Shown here: positions 25,762 to 33,698 of the stretch, piece after piece | Numbering within the stretch: position 1 is the first letter of the stretch | How the letters are laid out: every line of letters begins with the position of its first letter | NCBI RefSeq assembly: GCF_900055185.1 | Contig: NZ_FIZX01000002.1 | Coordinates: forward strand, 1,740,586-1,804,585 | Length of the DNA: 64,000 bases | Origin: Grimontia celer | GTDB lineage: Bacteria; Pseudomonadota; Gammaproteobacteria; Enterobacterales; Vibrionaceae | Direction: 5' to 3' | Program-made: the position numbers and the translations under genes | Notes under the pieces: model-generated | Told to the model about the DNA's origin: nothing | Databases searched by the model: none | What the model saw: the letters and a program-made list of their open reading frames with translations, nothing else

Positions 25762-26091
25762 ATGTCTAACAACAAACCTATATTTATCGCCACCGCCGTT
25801 TTATTGATTGCAATGATTGGCCTGACACTCTTTTCCATCACCTATTCCAGCAAAATCTATGCAATCCAAATTCAAAAACAGCACGAGAAACTGCTAAAAG
25901 ATCCTGAGGATGCAAAGATTGCCGATCTGATCGGTCTTGCCGACATCTGTGAAGATGTTCGCTTTAGCGGCACTCTCTCTTTGCACATGAGTGATGAAGA
26001 TACCTTCAGCATCCAACGTGCTTGTGAAGACATCAAAACCCGTCTTCGCATGAACCAGTTCAGTGACCAAAGCCTTTCAATGCGTCGCTAA
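25762..26091 (+). CDS. Hypothetical single-pass membrane protein
   Basis: A protein of about 109 aa with one N-terminal membrane helix (IFIATAVLLIAMIGLTLFSI, about 6-25) and a charged periplasmic or cytoplasmic tail with two cysteines (ADICEDV and QRACEDI). The family is not recognised. The start is uncertain: Met codons at 25690, 25750 and 25762 are in frame and none has a good ribosome-binding site. I took the one placing the helix at the N-terminus. A terminator follows the stop. Confidence 0.6.
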   Translation: MSNNKPIFIATAVLLIAMIGLTLFSITYSSKIYAIQIQKQHEKLLKDPEDAKIADLIGLADICEDVRFSGTLSLHMSDEDTFSIQRACEDIKTRLRMNQFSDQSLSMRR

Positions 26092-26121
26092 GTCCAGCCC
26101 CGCTGAAACATAAAAACTTAG

Positions 26122-26147
26122 ACAGGAGCTATTGAGCTCCTGTTTTT
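26122..26147 (+). terminator. Intrinsic terminator
   Basis: ACAGGAGCT, loop ATTG, AGCTCCTGT, then TTTT, after the small membrane protein gene. Confidence 0.88.
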
Positions 26148-26209
26148 CATTGAACAGCCCCACTCATTGTGGCACATTCGCCGCTGTCATTACCTATTCA
26201 AGCAGTATT

Positions 26210-26488
26210 ATGGACCATCAACCAAACAACCCGCTTCATGGCGTGAAGCTCGAAAAAATCATCAACAAGCTGGTGGAGCACTATGGTTGGCAGGCACTTG
26301 GCAATGAAATCGCCATTAACTGTTTCCGAAGCGACCCTTCTGTTAAATCCAGCCTGAAGTTTCTGCGCAAAACACCTTGGGCACGAGAGAAAGTCGAACA
26401 GCTTTATATCGACACTTTCTTCGGCCAAGACCAAGCTGAAAAAGCCGACCCTTGGGCAGCGGCGCTCAAAAAGCTCGATAATGAGTGA
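26210..26488 (+). CDS. VF530-like (DUF2132) DNA-binding protein
   Basis: A 92-aa helical protein matching the VF530/DUF2132 family: [21 protein letters not shown] at the N-terminus, then [23 protein letters not shown] and VEQLYI. The family prototype from Aliivibrio fischeri has been described as DNA-binding; the cellular role is not known. The start [11 protein letters not shown] fits the family; the upstream 26 codons of the open frame overlap the terminator region. Confidence 0.88.
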   Translation: MDHQPNNPLHGVKLEKIINKLVEHYGWQALGNEIAINCFRSDPSVKSSLKFLRKTPWAREKVEQLYIDTFFGQDQAEKADPWAAALKKLDNE

Positions 26489-26609
26489 GTTGACTTAACG
26501 CCCCAAAAACATCCTGAGCATTTTGTCACCAACATTTACCTGATGTATGGTTGAGGTAACTGGCCAGACCATTGGTTTGGCTAATCTAACCAATGGCAAA
26601 GGAAATGAC

Positions 26610-27467
26610 ATGGATACTGGTTGGGAGTCACTCACACTGCTATTCCTTTCCCCGATTTTTCTGCTGTGCATGATCCTAGAATTCCGGATCTTGAAAAAGC
26701 AGGGAGAGAAGGATTACTCGCTAAAAGAACTGTTCTGTAACTTCAGCCTTGCCGGTTTTCACCAAGGGGCAGATGTCATCGCGACATTGCTCTTGATGCC
26801 TTTCTTCCTTGGGCTATTTCAGTTCCGTCTTTTTGATATCACACTGACCCCCTTCACCCTGTTTGCTGTTTTCATCCTGCAGGATTTCTTTTACTACTGG
26901 TTTCACCGCGCTTCTCACCACGTTAACTGGCTCTGGGCCTCACATATCGCCCATCACAGCTCAGAACGCATGAACTTTACCACTGCCTTCCGCCAAAGCC
27001 TGACCTACCCAATTTCCGGCATGTGGCTGTTCTGGACGCCGCTGGTTTTAATAGGTTTCCCGCCTAAGCTGGTGATTCTGGTTGTCGCGCTTAACCTCGG
27101 ATTTCAGTTTTTTGTTCATACCCGGGTGGTTGGCAAACTTGGCTGGATTGAAAAAGTGTTCAATACGCCATCTCACCACCGCGTGCATCATGCGAGAAAT
27201 CCAGAGTATATCGACCGTAACTTTGCGGGCGTTTTGATCATCTGGGACAAGATGTTTGGCACTTTTGTGGAAGAGAGACAGGACATAAACATTGATTACG
27301 GCATCCCAAAACCGATCAATAGTTGGAACCCGTTCGTCGCTACGTTTCATCAGTGGAAGACGATGCTCACATTGGCGTTGTCACCGGGTGTACCTTTCAA
27401 AACGCGAATAGCCTATCTTTTCGGAGCGCCGAAAATAGCAGATAACGCGGAAATCAAGAGGCAGTGA
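26610..27467 (+). CDS. Fatty acid hydroxylase / sterol desaturase superfamily membrane protein
   Basis: A 285-aa di-iron membrane enzyme candidate. Four hydrophobic stretches lie in the first two thirds, with the histidine clusters HRASHH, HIAHHSSE and HHRVHHARN that bind the di-iron centre in this superfamily. The substrate is not evident; bacterial members modify lipids, carotenoids or alkylglycerols. The ATG at 26610 has AAGGAA upstream. A decayed repeat element follows the stop directly. Confidence 0.88.
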   Translation: MDTGWESLTLLFLSPIFLLCMILEFRILKKQGEKDYSLKELFCNFSLAGFHQGADVIATLLLMPFFLGLFQFRLFDITLTPFTLFAVFILQDFFYYWFHRASHHVNWLWASHIAHHSSERMNFTTAFRQSLTYPISGMWLFWTPLVLIGFPPKLVILVVALNLGFQFFVHTRVVGKLGWIEKVFNTPSHHRVHHARNPEYIDRNFAGVLIIWDKMFGTFVEERQDINIDYGIPKPINSWNPFVATFHQWKTMLTLALSPGVPFKTRIAYLFGAPKIADNAEIKRQ

Positions 27468-27472
27468 CCTTA

Positions 27473-27583
27473 GGTGATAATTTTTGCAACAGTTTGTGGG
27501 GGCTTTATACAAGGCAGAGGCGTCAATGTGTAGCTGGCCTAAATGAGAAGCCGATAACGCAGTAGAAAATTCCCCACAAATAC
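27473..27583 (-). repeat. Partial, decayed copy of the intergenic repeat at 37563-37830
   Basis: About 100 bp (27489-27583) align with the reverse complement of 37704-37800 at roughly 85% identity by eye. Shared blocks include CAGTTTGTGGGG, CAAGGCAGAGGC, GAGAAGCCGATAACGCAG and CCCCACAAA. The outer ends are missing, and the copy fills the gap between the fatty-acid-hydroxylase-like gene and ridA. Confidence 0.8.
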
Positions 27584-27585
27584 TG

Positions 27586-27978
27586 TTATCGACGGTCGTC
27601 GCGGTAACAGGTCACGTCCACTTCCACTTTCACATCAACCACTAGATCCGCGACCAAACAAATCCGTGCTGGTGGGTTAGCACCAAAGAATTCTTTGAAC
27701 ACTTTGTTGAATGACTGAAAATAACGGGAATCCGTCAGCACCACTTTGACGTGTACCACATCCTCAAGGCCATAGCCTGCTTCTTCCATGATATCGACAC
27801 AGTTCTGAATCGCCAGACGGCTTTGGTCAACGATCCCGCCCTCCACAACTTCGCCATCAGTCATTGGCGTCTGCCCAGACACATACAAAAATCCGCCCGC
27901 TTCTACCGCGCGTGCAAAGGGTAAATGTTGTCCACCAGTGCCAGTGCCACCTTCTACGCCATAGCGTTTAATCGTCAT
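27586..27978 (-). CDS. RidA-family enamine/imine deaminase
   Basis: A 130-aa RidA (YjgF/YER057c/UK114) protein. Visible signatures are FLYVSGQTPMTDG near residue 35 and the C-terminal NPPARICLVADL, containing the family arginine. It releases ammonia from reactive enamines/imines produced by PLP enzymes or amino-acid oxidases. The ATG at 27978 has GGAG upstream and overlaps the D-aminoacylase stop by 4 bp. Context suggests it clears imines from D-amino-acid breakdown. Confidence 0.92.
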   Translation of the reverse strand: MTIKRYGVEGGTGTGGQHLPFARAVEAGGFLYVSGQTPMTDGEVVEGGIVDQSRLAIQNCVDIMEEAGYGLEDVVHVKVVLTDSRYFQSFNKVFKEFFGANPPARICLVADLVVDVKVEVDVTCYRDDRR

Positions 27979-29420
27979 TTCCGTTCTCCGTTTCTTCGTA
28001 AAAAGCGACCTGCCCGTTGACCTGTCGCCCCTTGTTCTGTCCATGTTTCGGTACCATTCACCCAAACGCGAATAATGCCCTGTGCCGCTTGCGTCGGCAT
28101 TTCAAACGTAGCGCTGTCTCTAATGGTTTCAGGGTTAAACAACACCAAGTCCGCCAATGCACCTTCACGGATAACTCCGCGATCTTTTAGGTTGAATCTT
28201 GAAGCCGAAAGCCCTGTCATTTTGTGCACTGCGACTTCAAGGCTGAGCAGCTTTTGCTCTCTTGAATAATGCCCAAGCACACGTGGAAAAGCCCCCCAAA
28301 GCCTAGGATGAGGATGAGGGTCATTCGGTAAGCCATCGGAACCAATCATGGTAAGGCGGTACTGCAATACCCGTTCTACATCTTCATCTGCCATGCAGTG
28401 ATAAACAGCGCCCGCCGGTTGCAGCTTTTTGGCTGCATCCATTAGCGGCAGGTTCCAAGCTTTCGCAATCGCTTTTAGTGTTTTACCCGCATGCTCTGGA
28501 TGCGGTTCCGACCACGTAATAAAGATCTCAATTTCATCAGTCACCTGATTCAAGTCCAGCGTGGAAGAGCTTGCTGTATAGGGATAACAATCGCAGCCTA
28601 TATCCTGTTTAGCCGCTGCCATATCCATCAGAGAGATCACATCTTTTGTACGTCCCCAATTGCCCGCACCTGCGCATTTCAGATGCGAAATAACAACCGG
28701 AACGTTGGCATGGGAAGCAGTATCAAACGCTTCTTCCATCGCTTCCAAAATAGGTTCGAATTCGCTGCGAAGATGAGTGGTGTAAATCCCATTAAATGCC
28801 CCCAATTCTGCCGTCAGTGTTTTCAATTCTTCCGTCTGTGCACTGTTTGCAGAGGCATAGGCTAATCCTGAACTTAATCCCAAAGCACCTTGTTCCAGTG
28901 CATCACGCAAGGTGCGTTGCATCTTCTGAACTTCAAGCTCAGTCGCAGGATGGTGCAAGTCGTCCATCACATTGTTGCGAAGGGTAGTGTGGCCCACCAG
29001 CGCTGCAACATTGACCGAAGGCTGCGCTTTTTCCACCGCATGCACATATTCCGCAAAGCTTGGGTAATCAAAATCACTGCGTTTACCCAACAGGTTCATC
29101 GGATCTGGCGGATCGCTTTTAAGCAAAGCAGGGGATGCGCTGATCCCGCAGTTACCGACCAGTACTGTCGTGACCCCTTGGCTGATCTTTGGCAAACATT
29201 CCGGTTGGCGTATTACATTGGTGTCATCGTGAGTGTGAACATCAATAAAACCGGGAGCCAGCACCAGACCTTTCCCGTTTATCTGCTTCTCAGCGTATAG
29301 AGAACCCGGGTCGCCAATGGCTACTATCCGATCGCCCTTCACTGCCACATCAGCCTCAAAGGCTGGCTTACCCGAACCGTCTATTAGATTTACGCGACTT
29401 ACCACAAAATCGAAGTCCAT
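27975..29420 (-). CDS. D-aminoacylase (N-acyl-D-amino-acid deacylase)
   Basis: A 481-aa amidohydrolase-superfamily enzyme. Metal-site motifs are DVHTHDD near residues 63-69, the cysteine in VLVGNCGIS, and THLRSE and SHLK histidines further on. IGSDGLPNDPHPHPRLWG and GVIREGALADLVLFNPETI are typical C-terminal blocks of D-aminoacylases. It hydrolyses N-acyl-D-amino acids to free D-amino acids. AAGGACAG precedes the ATG. It overlaps ridA by 4 bp and is divergent from a deaminase-like gene, giving a D-amino-acid salvage locus. Confidence 0.92.
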   Translation of the reverse strand: MDFDFVVSRVNLIDGSGKPAFEADVAVKGDRIVAIGDPGSLYAEKQINGKGLVLAPGFIDVHTHDDTNVIRQPECLPKISQGVTTVLVGNCGISASPALLKSDPPDPMNLLGKRSDFDYPSFAEYVHAVEKAQPSVNVAALVGHTTLRNNVMDDLHHPATELEVQKMQRTLRDALEQGALGLSSGLAYASANSAQTEELKTLTAELGAFNGIYTTHLRSEFEPILEAMEEAFDTASHANVPVVISHLKCAGAGNWGRTKDVISLMDMAAAKQDIGCDCYPYTASSSTLDLNQVTDEIEIFITWSEPHPEHAGKTLKAIAKAWNLPLMDAAKKLQPAGAVYHCMADEDVERVLQYRLTMIGSDGLPNDPHPHPRLWGAFPRVLGHYSREQKLLSLEVAVHKMTGLSASRFNLKDRGVIREGALADLVLFNPETIRDSATFEMPTQAAQGIIRVWVNGTETWTEQGATGQRAGRFLRRNGERK

Positions 29421-29547
29421 CGATCTGTCCTTGTTGCTTGTCGAATTGGGAGAGATTTGCTGTAGCCAGCGCCGGATGGAAGACTTAGTATTTTGAATAC
29501 TTATCAGCCAGCGCAATGGCACACAGTGGATGTTAGGAGAATAAGGA

Positions 29548-30822
29548 ATGAGTCACTATGCGCAACAACCTATTGATAACTATCAAGTGTCACTCCAAAA
29601 AAACTTCCCGCCGGGTACCAAAGGTGTTTGGGCAGAGCAGAAAGATAACGGGCGCTACAGCCTGATCGAAGAGGAAATCAGTTTACCCGCTGCAGTGATA
29701 CTGCAAAGTGCCGTAGAGAGTAATATCCGGTGGATGCAAGCGTTCGCAAACCAGCATCAAGTGAATTTGTGCCCCCACGGCAAAACCTCTATGACACCTT
29801 ACCTGTTCAAACGACAACTTCAACAAGGTGCCTGGGGCATGACAATAGCAACCCCTGCTCATGCCGAGATTGCTGCGATGGCAGGCGCTCAGAACATCAT
29901 TATGGCAAACCAGCTGGTAGGTAAAACCAACATGGCAGAAGTCGCCAGACTGCAGTCCTGTTTCGATGTGAATTTCTACTGTAGTGTCGATTCCACATTG
30001 AATGTGGAGCAGTTATCAAACTTCTTCGCAGAACGTGGCCAGCAAGTGAAGGTATTCATTGAGCTTGGTGTGGCTGGTGGACGGTGTGGGGTGCGGGGAA
30101 TTGAAGCGGCGACTGAACTTGCTAAACGCATTCACAAATTACCTGGTACTGCCCTTTCAGGTGTCGAAGTCTACGAAGGCGTCATTTCCGGTGACGATGC
30201 CGAAGCGCGTGTCCGTGCCTTCATTGCCGAAACGGCTGAATTTGCAAAATCCCTCAAAGACCAGGGTCTAATTGACACCAAAGATGCCATCGTCACTGGT
30301 GCAGGTTCGGCTTGGTATGATTTGGTGGCAGAGACCTTCTCCCAATATAACGACTTACTCCCTGTTATCCGCCCCGGCTGTTATCTCACCCATGACACCG
30401 GTATTTACGATGTTGCGCAGAAGAAAGTGATGGCCCGTGCAGAGAAAAATCAGGGAGTCGCTTGCCGCATGGGTGGCGATTTGAAGAACGCGCTGGAGGT
30501 ATGGGCTTGCGTAGTTTCTACTCCAGAGCCGGGCAAGGCAGTGATTGGTATGGGCAAACGTGATGCCTCCTATGATGCCGGATTACCTATTGCAGAGCGC
30601 GGCTTCCGAAACGGCTCGGCAATCGATATCGACGGGTTGATCGCCACAGCCGTGATGGATCAGCACACCTTTGTCGATGTCCCGGAAAACTGCGATTTAC
30701 AGGTAGGTGATGTCATCGCCTTTTCAACGTCACATCCTTGCCTGACTTTCGATAAGTGGCGCTATATCGCGTTAGCTGATGACGACTTTACTGTTGAGCA
30801 TTGGTTACCCACTCAATTTTAA
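29548..30822 (+). CDS. D-amino-acid deaminase-like PLP protein (fold-type III, DSD1-like)
   Basis: A 424-aa protein with an alanine-racemase-type TIM barrel and a D-serine-dehydratase-like C-terminal domain. The PLP lysine lies in LCPHGKTSM (about residue 77), with VFIELGVAGGRCGVRG and TGAGSAWYD in the barrel, and HPCLTFDKW at the C-terminus, the His and Cys that bind zinc in DSD1. It is expected to deaminate D-amino acids (D-serine, D-threonine or similar). AGGAGAATAAGGA precedes the ATG. Divergent from D-aminoacylase by 127 bp. Confidence 0.87.
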   Translation: MSHYAQQPIDNYQVSLQKNFPPGTKGVWAEQKDNGRYSLIEEEISLPAAVILQSAVESNIRWMQAFANQHQVNLCPHGKTSMTPYLFKRQLQQGAWGMTIATPAHAEIAAMAGAQNIIMANQLVGKTNMAEVARLQSCFDVNFYCSVDSTLNVEQLSNFFAERGQQVKVFIELGVAGGRCGVRGIEAATELAKRIHKLPGTALSGVEVYEGVISGDDAEARVRAFIAETAEFAKSLKDQGLIDTKDAIVTGAGSAWYDLVAETFSQYNDLLPVIRPGCYLTHDTGIYDVAQKKVMARAEKNQGVACRMGGDLKNALEVWACVVSTPEPGKAVIGMGKRDASYDAGLPIAERGFRNGSAIDIDGLIATAVMDQHTFVDVPENCDLQVGDVIAFSTSHPCLTFDKWRYIALADDDFTVEHWLPTQF

Positions 30823-30831
30823 CTTCCTAAG

Positions 30832-30857
30832 ATGCTCACTTCGGTGAGCATTTTTTT
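30832..30857 (+). terminator. Intrinsic terminator
   Basis: ATGCTCAC, TTCG tetraloop, GTGAGCAT and seven T, ending the deaminase-like gene. Confidence 0.92.
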
Positions 30858-31042
30858 GTCTCTCTATCGCATCTAACGACTTTCTTTCACCGTCCCTTTG
30901 TTTGTACCTCACTGTTTTATCGGTTCCGAGAGATCCGTCTCTCAAGGTGCTGACTACGCTTTTTGCAGCACATTTAAAACGGGCTTGTAGATGAGTAACT
31001 GACACTAGTTACCAGGATGTTGGCTAAAAGAAGGAACGCAGT

Positions 31043-32356
31043 ATGAAAGAAGAAGACAAAAACGCACCAAAAGGTATCTACGAGTACTACGAAAAAAATC
31101 CAGAAACAGCGGATGACAAAGTGTTCGGAAGGGTTAGTTACCCAGACAGACGAGGCTTTTTGAAAGGCGCAGGGTTAGCCACTATGGCTGCCGTGTTGGG
31201 AGGAGCTATTCCCTTTCACCGAAATATGCCTGCGGGCATGATTCCCGCCGCTTTTGCAGAAGGCCTTGAAGATGTGGTGATTGAGGGAAAGGACGGTTTG
31301 ACCGTTTTAAACGACAGACCCATGAATGCAGAAACGCCACCTCACCTATTGAACGATGACATCACGCCCACCACACGACACTTTATCCGTAATAATGGTA
31401 TTCCCCCAACAGATGTCGATGCAGATAGCTGGACACTCACCATTGATGGTCTGGTTGATAAGCCGATGACGTTGACCATTGGGGATCTTAAGAAAAACTT
31501 CGATGTGGTTGAACAGCAACTAGTGGTGGAGTGCGGCGGTAATGGCCGCGCTTTCTTTGAGCCCAAAGCCAAAGGAAACCAGTGGACTTACGGTGCCGTG
31601 GCATGCTCAAACTGGACAGGCGTTCGGCTCGCCGATGTACTCAAAGCAGCTGGGGTTCGGGATGGCGCTGTCTACACCGCGCACTACAGCGCTGACAAGC
31701 ACCTTTCCGGCAAAGCAGATAAGCTCCCTATCTCCCGTGGATTACCCATTGCTAAAGCCATGGGCGGAGAAAATCTGATTGCCTTTGAACAAAATGGCGA
31801 ACCTCTTCATCCAATGAATGGCGCGCCACTCCGTCTGGTGGTCCCAGGGTGGCCAGGTTCCTGTTCACAGAAATGGCTAACTCGCATTCAGGTTAGGGAT
31901 CAGGTTCATGACGGTCCAAAAATGACGGGCAAGGCTTACCGAGTTCCCAACCGTCCTGTCGCACCGGGCGAGAAAGTGGCGAAAGAAGATTTCGTCATCA
32001 TTGAGCGTATGCCAGTGAAGTCGCTCATCACGTCGCCACAAACCAATACTGAAATCAGTGGTAATGAGTTAATGGTGAAAGGCCACGCCTGGTCAGGAGA
32101 CCGCAAAGTAGACAGCGTACAACTCTCCACAGACTTCGGAGCAACATGGATGGATACGGATCTATCAGATCCAGCAAACGAAGGCGCATGGCAAACCTTC
32201 AATGCTAAGGTGCAATTCCCCCAACCCGGCTACTACGAAGTGTGGGCAAAAGCCACTGATGATCAGGGCGTGAGCCAACCCTTTGCCATTGCATGGAACC
32301 CCAAAGGCTATCTCAACAACAGCTTTCACCGTGTTGCGGTTGTCGTGAAGGGGTAA
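31043..32356 (+). CDS. Sulfite dehydrogenase-like molybdopterin oxidoreductase (SorA type)
   Basis: A 437-aa Tat-exported molybdoenzyme of the sulfite oxidase family. The twin-arginine motif RRGFLKG is at 36-42 followed by a hydrophobic stretch. The Mo-cofactor domain (about 95-300) contains the molybdenum-ligand cysteine in VVECGGNGR and the WTYGAVACSNWTGVRLADVL block; MNGAPLRLVVPGWPG and WLTRIQV follow. The C-terminal immunoglobulin-like dimerisation domain covers about 310-437. It starts 4 bp before a c-type cytochrome gene, the expected electron acceptor. Sulfite is the likely but unproven substrate. Confidence 0.9.
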   Translation: MKEEDKNAPKGIYEYYEKNPETADDKVFGRVSYPDRRGFLKGAGLATMAAVLGGAIPFHRNMPAGMIPAAFAEGLEDVVIEGKDGLTVLNDRPMNAETPPHLLNDDITPTTRHFIRNNGIPPTDVDADSWTLTIDGLVDKPMTLTIGDLKKNFDVVEQQLVVECGGNGRAFFEPKAKGNQWTYGAVACSNWTGVRLADVLKAAGVRDGAVYTAHYSADKHLSGKADKLPISRGLPIAKAMGGENLIAFEQNGEPLHPMNGAPLRLVVPGWPGSCSQKWLTRIQVRDQVHDGPKMTGKAYRVPNRPVAPGEKVAKEDFVIIERMPVKSLITSPQTNTEISGNELMVKGHAWSGDRKVDSVQLSTDFGATWMDTDLSDPANEGAWQTFNAKVQFPQPGYYEVWAKATDDQGVSQPFAIAWNPKGYLNNSFHRVAVVVKG

Positions 32357-32360
32357 GTGG

Positions 32361-33020
32361 ATGCATGGATTCAACTTCATTGAGCGGTTTAATCCGCTCT
32401 CTTTATCTTTGCTTTTTTTCTTCAGTACTGCGCTTTTCGCCAATGAAGAATTGATAGCGTTAGGAGAACAGCAAGCTCTGGTTTGCAAAGCCTGTCATCA
32501 GGTAGAGCCTGATGGTGTTGCGGTTGTCGGCCCGCCCCTGTGGGGGTTGGCTGATAGGAACATCGCGTCGGTGGAAGGCTTTAACTACAGCGGCGGGCTC
32601 AAACAGCATCAAGGGCAATGGGACGCAGAAAAGCTTGATGCCTTTTTGCAGTCTCCAGCAACATTCGCTCCGGGCACCAATATGGTGTTTCCCGGTGTTG
32701 AAGACCCTGGTGCAAGGGCTGCCATTATTGCCTGGCTTGCCACTAAAAATCCGAATCCTCCGCTCTGGACGACCGCTTACGCTGGTGCTCCTGTGAAGTC
32801 TGTGGGCGACGGTATTCTCAAGCCCGGAGAAAACATGGCGCTGGTTGCTGCTGTTTGTTCAGCCTGCCACTCGCTTCATCTTGTCGTCCAGCAAGGTTTG
32901 AGTAAAGACAGTTGGGATGAAACCCTTGAATGGATGATGGATGAGCAAGGCATGGACGAATTAGATCCTGATGACCACGAAGCGGTACTGGTTTATCTCT
33001 CTACCTACTACGGTTTATAA
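32361..33020 (+). CDS. Di-heme c-type cytochrome partner of the molybdoenzyme
   Basis: A 219-aa periplasmic cytochrome with a signal peptide (about 1-28) and two heme c sites. CKACH lies near residue 45 in a class I cytochrome domain (PPLWGLADRNIASVEGFNYS, axial Met in GTNMVFPG). CSACH near residue 171 lies in a second, smaller domain (SKDSWDETLEWMMDEQGM). It is 4 bp downstream of the sulfite-dehydrogenase-like gene, so it should pass electrons to the respiratory chain. SorB of the classical system is mono-heme; the second domain is an extension. Confidence 0.88.
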   Translation: MHGFNFIERFNPLSLSLLFFFSTALFANEELIALGEQQALVCKACHQVEPDGVAVVGPPLWGLADRNIASVEGFNYSGGLKQHQGQWDAEKLDAFLQSPATFAPGTNMVFPGVEDPGARAAIIAWLATKNPNPPLWTTAYAGAPVKSVGDGILKPGENMALVAAVCSACHSLHLVVQQGLSKDSWDETLEWMMDEQGMDELDPDDHEAVLVYLSTYYGL

Positions 33021-33178
33021 ATCCCACTACCGGAAACGTTTGTTTGGTTACATTGGCAGGCGTTTCCATTTTCCAACTCAAATCCCATCACCCTCGACCT
33101 GAAATGCTTCGGCTTGCACCGCAACGTTATCCTCCTCCAAAAAGCCGACAGTTTGCTAGATGCTGGCCATCTTTGTGT

Positions 33179-33193
33179 ATATACATTGTATAT
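33179..33193. promoter_or_regulatory. Palindrome before the ribbon-helix-helix-like gene
   Basis: ATATACA-T-TGTATAT, a perfect 7-1-7 inverted repeat, 25 bp before the chosen ATG. It is a candidate autoregulatory operator. Confidence 0.4.
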
Positions 33194-33217
33194 CTAATGG
33201 CGATACGGATTTTGTGC

Positions 33218-33397
33218 ATGGCCAGTAAAAAGAAAAGTGACACCAACAAAAAAGACAGCCAACTCATCATCCGGATCAACGGCCAACAAAGGGATGAATT
33301 TGTGTCGCTCTGTGAAGAACTGGACAGTTCGGCGGCACGGGAAATTCGCAAGTTTATTAAACAGTTCCTAAAGGAAAATGGGTCAAACGGCCTTTAA
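33218..33397 (+). CDS. Small ribbon-helix-helix-like protein, 59 aa
   Basis: A 59-aa basic protein, MASKKKSDTNKKDSQL at the start, then LIIRINGQQRDEFVSLCEEL and a helix ending KFIKQFLKE. The short strand followed by two helices is the plan of CopG/Arc-type DNA-binding proteins. No antitoxin-toxin pair is evident: no RelE/ParE-like gene lies next to it. The ATG at 33197 is an alternative start. The ribosome-binding site is weak. A palindrome overlaps its promoter region. Confidence 0.6.
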   Translation: MASKKKSDTNKKDSQLIIRINGQQRDEFVSLCEELDSSAAREIRKFIKQFLKENGSNGL

Positions 33398-33461
33398 CAG
33401 GAGTTCTTCGGATTAAGCATTACCAAAGGGCTTCATTTGAGAATTAAATGGAGATTGCATC

Positions 33462-33551
33462 ATGGCAAAGTCAAAGAAAGAACTGAAAAAATCACTGAAG
33501 AAAGCAAAAGCGAAAGTGAAGAAAATCAAAAAAGCGCTTAAGAAAGCCTAA
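33462..33551 (+). CDS. Lysine-rich micropeptide, 29 aa
   Basis: A 29-codon frame starting MAKSKKELKKSLKKAKA; 15 of 29 residues are lysine, the rest mostly Ala, Leu, Ser, Val and Ile, giving an amphipathic, strongly cationic helix. GGAG lies eight bases before the ATG and a strong terminator begins 17 bp after the stop, so the signals are those of a real gene. I know no family for it. Composition recalls histone H1-like tails or membrane-active peptides; function is unknown. Confidence 0.6.
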   Translation: MAKSKKELKKSLKKAKAKVKKIKKALKKA

Positions 33552-33568
33552 GCTTTTTCTCGCTCAAG

Positions 33569-33597
33569 AAAAAATGCCCCATTCGGGGCATTTTTTA
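33569..33597. terminator. Intrinsic terminator
   Basis: AAAAAATGCCCC, loop ATTC, GGGGCATTTTTT, right after the lysine-rich micropeptide; symmetrical enough to work on both strands. Confidence 0.9.
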
Positions 33598-33698
33598 TTT
33601 CTGCGGTCACCCTTGGCGTTGATGGTTAATGCTCCTTTTTCCAGAACAACAACCTGGCCAAGAGAGAATCTGACCAATTTTGGGCAAGTATTTAAACA

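Noticed and set aside
33218-33551. Toxin-antitoxin pair formed by the RHH-like protein and the lysine-rich peptide
   Set aside because: Gene spacing (64 bp) is larger than in usual pairs and neither matches a known toxin; kept as separate observations.
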